NCBI GenBank assembly: GCA_001792895.1
Contig: MARA01000001.1
Coordinates: 248,001-312,000, forward strand
DNA: 64,000 bases
DNA from: Lentinus brumalis
Lineage: Eukaryota > Basidiomycota > Agaricomycetes > Polyporales > Polyporaceae
Direction of reading: 5' to 3'
The notes under the pieces were generated by a model, which did not search any database, was not told where the DNA came from, and saw only the letters and a list, made by a program, of their open reading frames with translations. Below, piece after piece: positions 23,059-34,871 of this stretch; the stretch's first letter is position 1, and every line of letters begins with the position of its first letter. Both the position numbers and the translations under genes were made by a program.

Positions 23059-26000
23059 CTACGCCCCCGGTTTCTGGCTCGTCCGGTTCGACCGTCGGGC
23101 ACCAGCAGGCGCCGCTGCCTTCGACGAGCCCGCTGCCTTCGAAGAGCCCGCTGCCCTCGATGAGCCCGTTGCCTTCGACGATCCCGCTGCCTTTAACGAG
23201 CCCGCTGCCTTGGAAGAGCCCCCTGCCTTCGACGAGCCCGCTGCCTTCGACCGGCGCGTTGCCTTGGTCGGTCGTTCGACCTGGGTTGGCTCGGACGAAG
23301 TGTCCCTCCGGCGGGCAGGTTGACGACCACGGGTGTGGCGCGCGACTGCGCTGGACGCAATGGGGGTTAGGCCTGGCTGTCGCAGCCGAGTCTGAGTTGG
23401 ACGCTGCGCGACAGGCTGTTCGGACATAGACTGGGGCTCCTCGTCACCCTCGGTGTGATTTAGGACCATGCCGTCATCTACCTGCTTCTCTACCTCCTCC
23501 GCCGAGTCCTCTGCGGAAGGGCTGCGGCGTCCAACAGGAGCACGGCTTGCTGTGCGGAGGCGACTCGACCGGGCAACAGCGACAGTCGGCGGGAGGGATG
23601 TGAGTGCACTTGTCGGCGACGGTATGCCCAAGGATGGGACATGTGCTGATGTAGAAGTCGGGCCAGGACCAGTTGCGGAGGGTCCTGGAGAGGATGGCCC
23701 GGATGGTCCGACAACCGTGGGAGGACCCTGCACGGCCTTGCATAGAGGTTCCAGCGTGCTAACTATGTCCCGGAAGGTGAACTCGCTGCGTGCTTTCAGG
23801 AAGGCAGGGCCGCCATTCGGGACCGGGGCGTCCTCCTCGATGCTATTCACAGTGTGCGCATCCCTCAGGGTGAGACCCATTGCAAGCATCCATTGCTGGA
23901 CCGCCCCCGCCGAGGCATTTGCCGTTGGAACATGTTCCTCCAGCCAAGAGAAGACGTCCTGCAAACGTTTCCGGCTGCTGTGGACATTTGCCGGGAGGCC
24001 CCAACCTTTCGCATCCCACGACGCCCAGCTTCCCGGGCCAGCCGTGGGGAATGGGGCACGAGTCGTGAGCTTGATATGTGTCAGCATGATGCGGGGTGCT
24101 TACAAGGTAACGAATGCAACTCACTGCATTCTTCCACATCGACAGCGCTGCCTGATAGTTTGTATCCTCGCACAGAGCCGAAAGGAACGGCAATAGTCGA
24201 GTCGCATTTTTCCCCACCCACCCGGGCGACTTGCCCTTGGCCATCGCGACCAGAGAGGCATCAGGTCCTGCGCCGGCAGCCGAGTGGCCCGGTGCAGGGG
24301 CGGGCATTGTGCCGTGCGACTTGGCGGAAGGCGAATGGGGCCTCTCTTCGCCCCTCTTCGCCCGAGCAGCCATGCGCTCCTCACGGCTGCGGGCCGCCGT
24401 CCGAGGAGCAGGGGCGCCATCCTCAGAGCCGGAGTCGAGGTTCTCAAAGTCGACCTCTTCGGGGCTGTCGTCACCGTCCGACCCCAGAGGAGGAGACTCC
24501 GCACGGTTAGAGCCTACGTCGGAGGACCGAGCGGAGTCACTTGAGCCGTCACCGTCGGTACGGGCCTTCTTGTTTGGTCTTGCGGACTTCTTCGCCGGAG
24601 CCCTGGCGGGTTCCTTCCCCTTGCCCTTTGACTGCTTCGCCACCTTCTTGCGCTTGCCCGAGGTCCCGACGGCTTCGGCGTCCTCAGAGCCGCTGTCACC
24701 GTCGCTGTCGGCACTGCCCGGGCTCTTATCATCCGCTTGCCCGGCGACCGGGGGCTGCCCGGTCCAAGCCTCGAACGCACCCTTCGGCGGACCGTTCACA
24801 ACTCGGAGCCTACGGTCCTTCTTGGCCTTCCGAGGGTTCTTCTCCTGGGCCTCTCCGTCGTACTTCGCCTCGTGGCGCTCGCTCCCATCCCACCAGTGGG
24901 TGAAACGAAAGCGATCCTCCGGATCATCACTCTCCTGGAGCTCAATAACCCTCATCCACCACTGTCGCATTGGCTTCGAGTTCATGCGAGTCGGCTCGAC
25001 GACGCGGATGTCGGGGAAGAGGTCGCGGCGGAAGTAGAGGTCGGGCCGGGCAGCCACCTCAGCCCAAGCAACAGGAGTATCCTTCGTGCCCGAGGCCAAG
25101 GCTATCATGCCGAGCGGTTAGTACGACTCGGAGGCAGGAATCAAGACACATACACCAATGAAGTGTCATGAAGGCCCGCATGACAGCCTCTTTGCTTGTC
25201 TGTAGGCGATGCTCGGCGATAGGCGGAAGTATGGGTGTACCATCGGGATATGTCTCGAGGACGATGTCTGGCTCAACGCGTCTCTGTTTGAGGCCCTTTT
25301 CATTGTTGGGGTTGCGGGTCTCGGGGAACAGTGTCATGTTGGCGTACCGGGCAAACTGCCCGAGATAATCGTTCTTCCAGTCAGGGTATAGATCAACAAA
25401 GCGCGGATTCTTGGTGTCGTCACGATGCCAATGCATACTGGTGTCGTAACTACAGGGTACAGCGCAATTAGTACATGACGTACTACATGATTGCTTCAGC
25501 AACATACCGCCCCCACTTCATCTTCGCCATGAGATCACGGTAGTAGAACGTGAGTTCACTGACTGCGCCTGCCTGATTCCATAACAAGGTTACGAAGGAT
25601 GCCACCCAATCCGCCAAACGCTTCTCGGCGATCCTAGCACATCACAGTCAGCACATTGCACAAAGACGTCGGCCACTGCTGTACCGGAGCAAACATGACT
25701 TACATCGTCCTGAGATTCGGGTCCGGGCCGTCAAAGCTCCACTCATCAGCATCCCTCTCAAACTCCATCTTCTCCTCGTCGGACAGGGCAGCCCACAGCT
25801 CGGCCCGGGCAGCGTTCAACGCGGCGATGGAGGCCGTCTTCTCACCACTCTCGAGGATCTCCTTCTGGCGCTCGGCAACAGCTTCCTGACGGCGTATGTT
25901 GAATACCTCTCGAGCGGTCCAAACCGTCCTCAGGGCACGAGGAAGGCGCGAATCCTTGGTCGGAGCGTTGTTCGAGAACCAATGAGTGATCTTCTGCATA

Positions 26001-26239
26001 GACTATGAGTGATATCCAAGCGCTGTCGAAAACAAAACACATACCGCCATCAAAAACCCAGGGGCGTAGGGATTACTGTCGTCCACACCTCGTGCTCCAA
26101 GAAACTCGTCAACGAGTGCTGCCTTCATCTCACGCTTTTCTGCACGCGACTTGGCCGCCCATGTCTCGAGAACCTCGCGCAGCCGGTCGATTTCTTTATG
26201 AGATAGTTGTATACTGTCGGCAGGAGCAGGGTCGGGCAT
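23059..26239 (-). CDS. Gene E: KDZ-locus protein with W(F/Y)xN helical domain and basic Ser/Lys-rich tail (relative of gene F)
   Basis: Start MPDPAPADSIQLSHKEIDRL at 26239. Further exons encode KITHWFSNNAPTKDSRLP, ELWAALSDEEKMEFERDADEW, YRDLMAKMKWGR, YDTSMHWHRDDTKNPRF and then a long exon from about 25100 that is highly charged (KSKGKGKEPARAPAKKSARP). A 34-nt GT...AG segment (24070-24103: donor GTAAGC, branch-like CTGAC, acceptor CAAG) joins it to the last exon, which ends in a run of AGSSK pentapeptides at about 23260-23100. The WFxN motif with the following basic residues loosely recalls a homeodomain recognition helix, but I would not assign it. It is divergent from the TET gene (493 bp). 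Gene F stands in the same position relative to the second KDZ gene. Function unknown. Confidence 0.62.
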
Positions 26240-26732
26240 GGTCAAGCGGGCACGTAGAGGGCAGGAGTGGTTTGAGGGGTGCACTTTGTGGGCGAGCTGA
26301 AGCAGGGGGCGGGGCAGGTAGGGGGGAGGGTAACTGCACCCCCCTTCGCCACCGGGCAGACGTTGTAGCCACTCCGATCGATCTCTGATTCCGATGCAAA
26401 GGATCTTGTATCCATGCGGGTGCACCCAAAGCTCATATTCCTCCCGACCAGGGCTTGATCGCAATATGCGAGAAGTCTCCGAAATGCGAGCGACGCTCTT
26501 AGCAGGACCCGCAATAGACGGACCAAGGAGGCATTGGCATTCACCAGGAAGGGTATGCCAGTGTTGGTTGTCCCCAAATTGCCCGACCTTACATGGAAGG
26601 ACGCACAAGGCTCAAATCAAGGCCCGCTTTAGTGGCGGATCGCTGGCACAGCCACGTGCCTCGAGGCGCCAGCATGTTGAACTTTCGTTCGTCCGCGTCA
26701 TTCTTCGTTCCTGGCCCCACGCGACTGTCGAC

Positions 26733-28034
26733 ATGGACGAAGAACATACTCTGATGCTCGAGAATATCGCCTTTATCGACAGTGTCTCTGCTTTTCTGCA
26801 AGATCTCTTTCGGACAGTTTTGTCGGGCGAGAAGGCCTGGGTTGCTGCAGCGCGGCTGGGCTCCCAAATTGATCGCACCTGGTCGGATGAACTCGACGAG
26901 GATCTCCAACGAGCCGCCAAGGTTATGGCATCGGCATGGCGCTATCGAGGTATGCAGCAAAGGGTTTATCCAGCTTTTTATTGATCGGGCGCATGCAGTG
27001 CCGATTGCCTGGAGCATGGACGACTACTGTGCGGCTTTGTCGAAGAAGCCCCGTGGGATGAATGCGAAAGTGGAGGACGATCTCTTGGAGAGATTTCCGC
27101 CGCTCTCATCTCCATCGGACGTCCTTGCGCACAATCATCTCCTCATGCAACGTCCGGGTATATTCGTTGATACCACGGGCAAGGTGATCGCATGGAGTCT
27201 TCCGGCATCCTATCCGAGACGCGCCAGGTGCGTGGCAGTCTATCGCCATACCGGGCAACGATCGTGACGACCCAACGCAGGGCATGTGCCTCGATGCGAC
27301 GGAAAACCTTCGGGATCAGATCAAAATGAAGGGCAGCAAGGCGACCGCTTCCAAGCCCATGGTCCAATGGCGAACCGCACCCACTTTCTATCAACCGGGT
27401 CTGGATTGGCCCCCGGGCAGCTGGCTGGGGACCCCCGGAGGGTACGCCGTCGGTCACAAGGTGAGCATAGCTTTCTGCCGTCGTCCTGCATACTGATCTG
27501 GCTGGTATGTAGAGTGCAAACTATGTGCCCGCTCCCAGTGCAACCATGAGACATGAAGGAAGCTTGGCCTGGTGCCGAGACATGCGCGAGACTGGCGCCC
27601 TAATCAGCGCAATCCTTCGGGTGGCACATCCCGATCTCTATACCGCGGGCAGGTCATCACTGCTGAGACTCAGTACGTCCGAACGCGTCAAGGATGTCCT
27701 GCCATTCTGGCCAAGCATCTTCAACAGCGTGCAACTCATATCTAATCGCGAGAGTCCATTCCATCGAGACACTGCCGGGCAACCGTCCTGGTACGACCTC
27801 CTCGTCACACTTGGCAGTTATCGCCGGGCCGAGTTGGTGCTCCGCAATTTCGGTGTACAGGTGGCGTACAAGCCCGGCACGATCGCTCTTTTGTCCAGCT
27901 TAGTTATCCATCACGGTGTTCGGGCAGTTGAACCAGATCGTCTTTGTTACTCTTGGTTCATGTCCGAGGCGCTGCACAGCAATTTAGATGTGCCGTCTGT
28001 GCCGTGGATGTCTGTAGACGTCTATCCTTACTAG
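26733..28034 (+). CDS. TET/JBP-family 2-oxoglutarate/Fe(II) dioxygenase (5-methylcytosine oxidase type)
   Basis: Family members oxidise methylated pyrimidines in DNA. Exons 26733-26949, 26999-27231, 27281-27460 and 27513-28034 give 383 residues. Recognisable blocks: GIFVDTTGKVIAWSLP; PGSWLGTPGGYAVGHK; a helix LISAILRVAHPDLY; the iron-binding HxD in SNRESPFHRDTAGQPSW; GSYRRAELVLRNFGVQVAY; the distal iron His and following segment in SSLVIHHGVRAVEPDRL; then the 2-oxoglutarate-side strand CYSWFMSEALHSNL. All three metal ligands and the basic Arg are present. The junction after exon 2 needs a weak donor (GTGGCA, 27232); the stronger GTGCGT 4 nt upstream would break the frame, so either splicing is unusual or there is a small lesion. 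It lies 70 bp upstream of the KDZ transposase start, same strand, the arrangement known for fungal TET genes mobilised by KDZ elements. Confidence 0.85.
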
Positions 28035-28104
28035 TCACTCTGTGACTCCCCACCTCGTGCTACGAACCCTTGTATCCCATCACTCCTCTTGTCTTGAATC
28101 CACC

Positions 28105-31100
28105 ATGGGTCGCCTGCGTATTCAGGAATACCACTCGATTTCCGAGGTCGAGATCGTCGCCAAACGCACGAAGCGCGGCACGCGTTCCGTTCTACGTGAA
28201 GCCCCCCTCGCGGACACCCATGACCCCGGCGCTCAGCCACCACCACGGCCTCCCCAGCATGCGCCGACAACCTTCTCCTTGTCTCGAAGCGCGTCAATTG
28301 CACCCGAGTTCATGAATGATGCAGAGGAGGTCCACTTCACAGCTGAATATCGGACAAGGACACGGATGGTACGCACACTGTTTGTATGCTGTGACCCGAT
28401 TCAAATGAGATTCAAAGAAACCACATGACTATCTGAGAATGTGGATGGAGGAGTTGCGAGACCCCTACCTCGACGTGCTGTATCAAGCTGAAGCTGGAGG
28501 TGATTCTGCCCAGTGTGGATCATGCGGCCATCCGGCATTATGGAGGTGCATGGACTGTATGGCTGTCCCAAAGCTGTGTGCTGGATGCATGCGCACGGCA
28601 CATGCCCGGCTGCCATTCCACCGAATCGAATTCTGGGCGGTCGATCACTACACCACCGCCTGGCTTCGGATGGTCGGTGTTCGGATCCTGCTTGGGCACA
28701 GCGGACAGGCCTGCCCGACCTCGGCCGCCTTTGCCCGGAATGCCGTATATCGCAGGGAGCCCCCCTGCCCGGCTCCTGCCAGTGCCAACAGTGTTCGGCC
28801 GACACCCGCACCTCCGTCAGGTTGTGACGACAACAGCAACAACTCCCCCTTCTCCTTCGTTGGCATATCTACCACGCCGTTTGTGAATCCCTTCGCCAGT
28901 CCTCCTCCGTCCTCTCCCCTCAGTGCGGACACTCCGGGCAATCGCCCGCACAGTCGACTGTCGGGCACCTCTGATGACGAAGGTTCCGAAGGGTCCATGC
29001 GCAGCTCGCCCGTGCAATCATCGTCGGGCCATTACTATGGCTACCGGAACTCCCGCAAACGGACGTCCGTCGAGGCCTCGCTGGAAGATGAGGCATTGCG
29101 CTATGACGACTTTGGAGCGGACGTCACCTACCCAGGCGATGATGACGATCTGCCCGAGGAGTTGTTGGATGAGGACGAGTTCGACGAAGAGGCACCTAAA
29201 GAAGATCCGACCCTGGGAAACGAAGATCCTGCTGATATGCCGCGCATCGGGGAGGAGCTCCCGCACCCTCCCGATCCTGCTCGGCCCACCCGTCATCCTC
29301 GGTCGCAGCGATTTGGGGCAGCCAGGAGCATGGTAATTGTCGATACCTCTGGCGTTCACGAGATACCTGTGGCATTTTGCTCCTGCCCGGATGCACCTTC
29401 CCCGGACTTGCAGCTGCTTCAGATGGGGTTGTACCCAGCCACTTCACGCCGACCAGAGACTGCATTCACATTCCGCGTACTCGACCACTTCCTCCTGACC
29501 AATAAGGTCTGCAAAACACCGGCCATGACATACTACATGCAGCTTAGACGCACTACCAATCCATTATTCCCCCATATGGTGCCGGTACGTGTCGACCAGT
29601 GACCGCTGTCGCGCCCTGAAAGCATCGATTGACCATGCATGTTCCAGGATCGCTACCGTGACCTCCTTCGAGTATCCCGTCAATGGCGGAACCTGAAGGC
29701 CCGGAAGGCTACTGCCGTAGGGTTCGAGGATACACCACAGCCTACGCGCGGAAGCTTCGCCGTCAGATGTCCGGCGTGCCCGTGGATAGGCGTCAACATG
29801 CCGGACGGCTGGGAGAATGATGCTGACCCGTACGTCACATAACCTGGCATTGAAGCGAGCTTACACATTTTTAGATGGAAGCACGGTGCTTCCGCGATCA
29901 TGGACGGCAATTTCGGGGCTCAGCATCAAGCCATGAAACGTCCTGAAAACGACATCCGACTTGCAGATGGTCACGGCTTCATGGTGACTTCAGGACCTTA
30001 CAAAGACCACCTCAAGAGTGCAAAGCAGTACCGACAGGTGTGTACCGGGCCCGATCGTCACGGATAGGAGTTGACCCCGTGTACAGACCCTTGAATGCAA
30101 CGAGCACCGGGCAGTTATCGCCGCTGCCCAAGAACGGGCACCGCTGGAGAGCACAGGCATTGGGGCGGCTGCCTGTAGTAGGCACGGCTTCTTCTTTCCG
30201 CACTGCGTAGTTGACTTCCAGAAGGGTGAACAGTACGTGTGTATATTGTGATGTCCCTGCGCGAACTGACGAAGTTTGCAGGCAAAAGAATATGGACTAT
30301 TGTCTATTCTGGGTCGGGCAGAACCTTGCAGGAGTTCTGCTACTGCTGGTCCTGTACGACATATGGTGCCACTACTGGGTCCATCTACTGCGCCGGTTCA
30401 GCGACAGTCCGGCTCTGTCTTTCCCTCCGGGCATGGTGATCAGCGGAGGCATCGGGCAGTTCCACGTGCACGCCCACCGCCGTGAATGCTATCCTCGCTT
30501 CTCTCCAAACTTTATCCCGGGATTAGGAGTGGTTAAGAACGAGATCATTGAGTCCCTATGGCCCGACACGAACGACATCGCGAAAAGTACCTATGGGATG
30601 GCAACCGGGCATCGTCAAGAGTCGATTGACGACCATATGAACGACTCCAATTGGATGAAGCTCATCCGCCTACGTACGTCTACTTACCGAACATTAGCGA
30701 TACTGCTGACGATGCTATCAATGTAGCTGCTGCACTCGGACGCAAGCTCAAGACGGCGTCGGAGGACATCGGCCCGGCCCGGGAAGCGCTCGAGGGCATG
30801 GTGAAGCGACATCCTCCCAGTAAGATCGCAAAATGGACCAAAGCCGCACAAGATGCCGCGAAGGAACGTCACAAAAACTACGAGGCAATGGACATATACG
30901 AAGTTGAGGATAAGAAGTGTAGGTGCTCTGCTATTACGCCCGTACTCCTGCTGACCAGCGGCATCAGTACCGACTCGGGCACAGATCCAGCTCGAGCTTT
31001 CTAAGCAGGAGAACAAGAGGACAGGTTCAGCTCCCAAGGGATCCGCCGCATGGATTGTCGCGGGGCTGAAGATTGAGGAAACACGGTGGGTCCGATCAGC

Positions 31101-32229
31101 CCTATGTCTCTTTCCTCCTGACCGATACCATGTATGGTAGCCTCGCAGTTGCTGCGAAGGCACGCCAAATGCGTCCGGGCAGCTCCACGGAAGAGAAGAT
31201 AGCCCTCGAACAGATGCGTGGCAAGCTGCTTCGCGACATCGAAAAATTCCACAAGGATGCCCGCAATTTTCTGTCGCAGGGAGCCCTACGTGACTTCCTG
31301 TCGGTACCATCCAACAGAGACTCTCTTGGCGCCCAATGGGACTCGATAGAGGAGTCTTCACAGAGCAACACCGCGCAGATGAATGACGGTGAAGATGAAC
31401 CCCGGGTCCTCGCACCCGAGCATGTCACCATCGCTCTCCCATCGACCCTTGGAGCGCCTCTCTGCAACAGGCACGGCTTGTCCAAGCTTCTAAAGCAGGA
31501 GCGCCAGTTACGCGTCGGCCAGATGAACGATGCACTTCATCAGGTCAGAGTAGGCGTAGGGTTGAAATCCCTGCTATATCGGACAGAGGTTCGACAAGCT
31601 ACCTCGCAGCGGCAGAAGCTTCGAAGTTACGACGACGTCCATCTCACGGACACGGCCATCCTCGCAGCAGCCCGTCTATACGACACCTCACGGGTTGCCA
31701 TGGGCCGGCTATACGACACCAGCCTGGAATCCGAGCAGGCTGCGCTCGACGTGCAGTTGCAGCGCTATCAGGTCTTGCGTAAAGGGGACTTGAAGTCAAA
31801 CACGGCTCTGATAGAACACAGTGTTCGTGGCGTCTCAGACCTGCACCTTCCATGGTTCTGGACGCTTTCCGCTCCTGGAGAGTCGCGGTCGGGCTCTTGG
31901 GATGAAGAAAGTGCGTGTTCCGTATGCTTATTGCATCTGTATGTGCTTACTGAACCACCGACCATCCAGTGTACCGTGTGATCTTCCTGCGAGCATACGC
32001 CCGCGTGCTGAGAGTGGAGGAGGAACTAGTGCACGTACCATTGGAGATGCAGCGGACTCTGGCGAGCTATAAAACACATCGAGAAGGGTGGAAGACGCGG
32101 GGAAGAGACACATCGCTCGGGGCCGGCGGTGAAGCCTGGGCTGCCCGGCAGGCTGCCTTCTGGCACTCTCTGCACGGGCATGCCGAGGCTGTGTTCTCGG
32201 CTGCTCGTATGCAGGCTGGGCTGCTATGA
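28105..32229 (+). CDS. KDZ (Kyakuja-Dileera-Zisupton) transposase with CxC2 cysteine cluster
   Basis: Transposase of a cut-and-paste DNA element. Ten exons (28105-28368, 28418-29584, 29648-29829, 29875-30037, 30087-30232, 30282-30673, 30727-30918, 30968-31085, 31141-31910, 31970-32229) join in frame to 1217 residues. The N-terminus is MGRLRIQEYHSISEVEI. CxC2 cluster: CGSCGHPALWRCMDCMAV, LCAGCMRTAHARLPFHRIEF and LLGHSGQACP. A second conserved block, CSCPDAPSPDLQLLQMGLYP, is followed by a zinc pair in CPACPWIGVNMPDGWE. DDE-type core: first Asp in IMDGNF, second in VLYDIWCHYWVHLLRRF, the HVHAHRRECYPRFSP segment, and Glu in VKNEIIESLW. The usual 'DGE' is 'KNE' here. The C-terminal helical region contains LPTRAQIQLELSKQE and a long coiled stretch. 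The ATG at 28105 has a strong context (CACCATGGG). No stops or frame breaks: potentially active. Confidence 0.92.
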
Positions 32230-32454
32230 CAAAGGATTGTAGCCTTGCACGTATCGAATAAACGGACCCATCGTTGGGGGTACGAATGCTGCCCGGGATG
32301 TCGACCGGTGCTGCCCGGACATTGACAGCGGCGCTCGATGCACCCTCGCAACAACCGACCAGCAAGTCGCATGGAGCCGTAACAGCCACAGCCGGTATGG
32401 TGACTGCACTAGCCATGCGGAGTGTCATTAAGTACAGACGAACGGTTTGAAATG

Positions 32455-32552
32455 CGGACTCCCCTTCCGGCACCGCACCCACTGCCCGAGACCGCGCCCG
32501 GTATTGCCCGATCAAACGTTGCGGCAAAAATTGCCCGATCAGCGTTCTGTCC
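32455..32552 (+). repeat. Cluster of TGCCCG words downstream of the KDZ gene
   Basis: CTGCCCGAGA, GCGCCCGGTATTGCCCGATC and ATTGCCCGATCA occur close together 230-320 bp after the KDZ stop codon. Part of the dispersed word described in the findings. The rest of 32230-32648 shows nothing else. Confidence 0.5.
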
Positions 32553-32648
32553 CAACGATCCAAGCAATCGATGGGATATCTCTCATCAATCATCATAGTA
32601 GTGTGGTTCATGCCAGCGGAAACTGAGCACACTCATTCGAAACCACCA

Positions 32649-33069
32649 CTCACTACAATGCACCAAGCAGAGTCTCATGACGCACATGGGGAGAATGCCC
32701 CCCGGTCCCCAAGAGCTGGGAGGACCATCAAATCATCGTCGATGGTTTGGACGATGCTCAATCTCCTCTGATTGTGGATGTAAGAAGTTGTCTGCGCGTA
32801 GTGGGTTTGATGACCGTAAACTCACGTCGCACTAGAGCAGTGGCATCACCTATGGCAGTGTAGCCGAGAAGGATCCGGCACTTTGCCGCGGCGAGTTCCT
32901 GACAGCATACGACGAGGATTGCAAACGAGCGATTCTCGCGTGCCTCGAAAGGGATGAACAGACACGTGAGGAGGACGAAGAGGAGGAGGACATACCCGAC
33001 CTGGTGCCGGTGCACAGCCCGGATGAACATGTGCACGGCGGGGAAGAGGCAAAAAAGCCCCAGTCTTGA
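32649..33069 (+). CDS. Small acidic protein downstream of KDZ, 5' end unresolved
   Basis: The last exon (32836-33069) encodes SSGITYGSVAEKDPALCRG, then CKRAILACLERDEQT, an acidic run EEDEEEEDIPDL and a TGA at 33067. It joins in frame through the intron 32780-32835 to an exon reading WEDHQIIVDGLDDAQSPLIV. Upstream that frame meets a TGA near 32679 and no in-frame ATG. ATG 32658 (MHQAESHDAHGENAP) is in another frame, so the 5' part is either an unseen exon or damaged. Function unknown. Confidence 0.35.
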
Positions 33070-33424
33070 CGGTTTTGAGAGCTAGCCGTCGGTGAGTACG
33101 GCGCAAAGAAGAGGCTGAGACGCAGCTCACGGTGACTGTTGCAGTGGACAGGGATGGAGATCAAGTCGAGAGATGGCCCAATACCACCGATCCTTGACGG
33201 CGACCTCGGTGTACCAGGGCCTAATCTGAAATAATGCTATGTAGATAGGCAGCATATGGCGTATTAGGTGAAGCGTATATTTGCGCTCAGGCGGGACGGG
33301 TCTATTGCAGCTGCCCGATACCGAATGAGTCGACTCGGGGACGCTACCCATGCGGTAGGGTGCATGCCCCTCATTGCATTATTCAAGCCGTGTTGTGGCC
33401 AGCGCATGAGCTAGGCACGCCCTG

Positions 33425-33520
33425 CCTGAACAACGGCTGCAGCCGCAACTGCCCGGATCCGGGCGACGCGTCTGCCCGGACACTGCCCGGTGCTGCCCGC
33501 AACTGCCCGATCAAACTGAT
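33425..33520 (+). repeat. Cluster of CTGCCCGG words
   Basis: AACTGCCCGGATCCGGGC, TCTGCCCGGACACTGCCCGG, TGCTGCCCGCAACTGCCCGA lie in a row upstream of the gene at 33592. Same word family as the other arrays. The remainder of 33070-33591 shows no gene. Confidence 0.6.
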
Positions 33521-33591
33521 CACGTGCAGATCAATCACAACGGGGGGCGTCTCGTTCGCAAACTACCCATTCTTCCATCTCAACTGCCACC

Positions 33592-34376
33592 ATGAAAGCG
33601 GCCTATGTTGAACTCCATCTCATATCCTGGCGGATTGTATCTGCAATGCGTGCTCTTCCTCCTGATGCCGGGCATCATGCCCTGCTGCGCTGGCAGATGG
33701 GAATCACCCGTGACCTGGTGCGACTCTCAGACTAAACATTTGTCTGCGCTCTAATGCATTGGAATAGTGGCGGGCCGTCTATGCCATGGGCATGGCCGCA
33801 GCCGGATCGGTGATGGACGGGCAGCCTGCGACCTGCAAGGAGGTCCCCTCCGTAATCAAAATGGCCTTGGCCAGTGCGCAGTTCAGCGGCACTGCTATGG
33901 CCCTCGAGATCAGGACCTTGGATCGCAATGCCATTATCGCAGCATTCGGAGACGGCCCCGACTTTACCGGGACACCGCTTGCGGGCGACCTTTGGTGGGA
34001 AAGGCCTGAGCCCGGCTCGCCCGAGGAGGAAACGAGGCCGACATGGTGGGATACCCCGAGTTCAACGATGGTAAGATCATCCTATATGCCGTGATGTACG
34101 TCGTTGTAACATAACCACCAGGCGCGTCCTGCTCTCGCCATACTCGAAGACGTCATCGATGTTTGCACCGCTGGTGCCGAATTAGCGACCTTGGCGGAAC
34201 TGAAGCAAAGTGACGCGATGAAGGAACTGGTTGAGGAGAAGAGGCGACAGCATGCGACAAAGTCCACCCTTGCCCGGACAAAGTCGTGGCCACGCGAAGG
34301 CCTGGTCAGAAAGTGGCCGGCTCCTCCTCGGGCGGCATCCCGGGAACACGAAACTACTGAAGCGCCGTCTGGCTAA
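33592..34376 (+). CDS. Hypothetical accessory protein of the composite element
   Basis: Three exons (33592-33717, 33768-34070, 34122-34376) with introns of 50 and 51 nt join in frame to 227 residues. Start context is strong (GCCACCATGA). It opens MKAAYVELHLISWRIVSAMR, followed by RDLWRAVYAMGMAAAGSVMD, an aromatic/acidic segment LAGDLWWERPEPGSPEEE, a helix AILEDVIDVCTAGAELATL and a basic C-terminus (EEKRRQHATKSTLARTK). No domain recognised. It lies between the KDZ gene and gene B, which converges on it. 34377-34871 has a few TGCCCG words and no supported gene. Confidence 0.5.
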
Positions 34377-34871
34377 GAGTTAGGAGCACAGCGACGATCG
34401 TGGGGGCATTCCCCGGGCATACGAGGCGCCCAAGGTGGGGACGGTCGACGTAGGATACTCGCGCGAATAAATCCATACGGCATGTACGCAGGTATTGGGC
34501 GTATCACCGCCAGGTTTTGTACCAGTTCAACTGCACCTTACATCTGAATGTATGGCCAAACCGCTGCTGCCTCAATCGGTATGCTGGTTTGGCTGCAATC
34601 CGGGCGCAAAAATCTGCCCGACGCCGAGCTGCCCGGTGACCGGTGCAGAGCGCCCCAACAGACAGTTTGAGGATCGGATAAGTATTGCCCGTATCGCGCC
34701 CGCCCTGGAGCTAATCGTCGGCGTACTTATTCAACAAAACTACTTCGCGGTTTGCAACAGAGTACCGTCACGCTACAGGAGCCGCACGACCTACCCGGAC
34801 ACAACTCCATGCCGCAGCTCACCAGCGATGCACTGCCTGCATCCATGCACTGACCCGGTCCGTATAAACCA

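Noticed and set aside
24231..25037. 268-codon plus-strand ORF
   Set aside because: Antisense to the charged long exon of gene E; composition (Ser/Leu/Pro-rich) is the complement of Lys/Glu/Asp codons.
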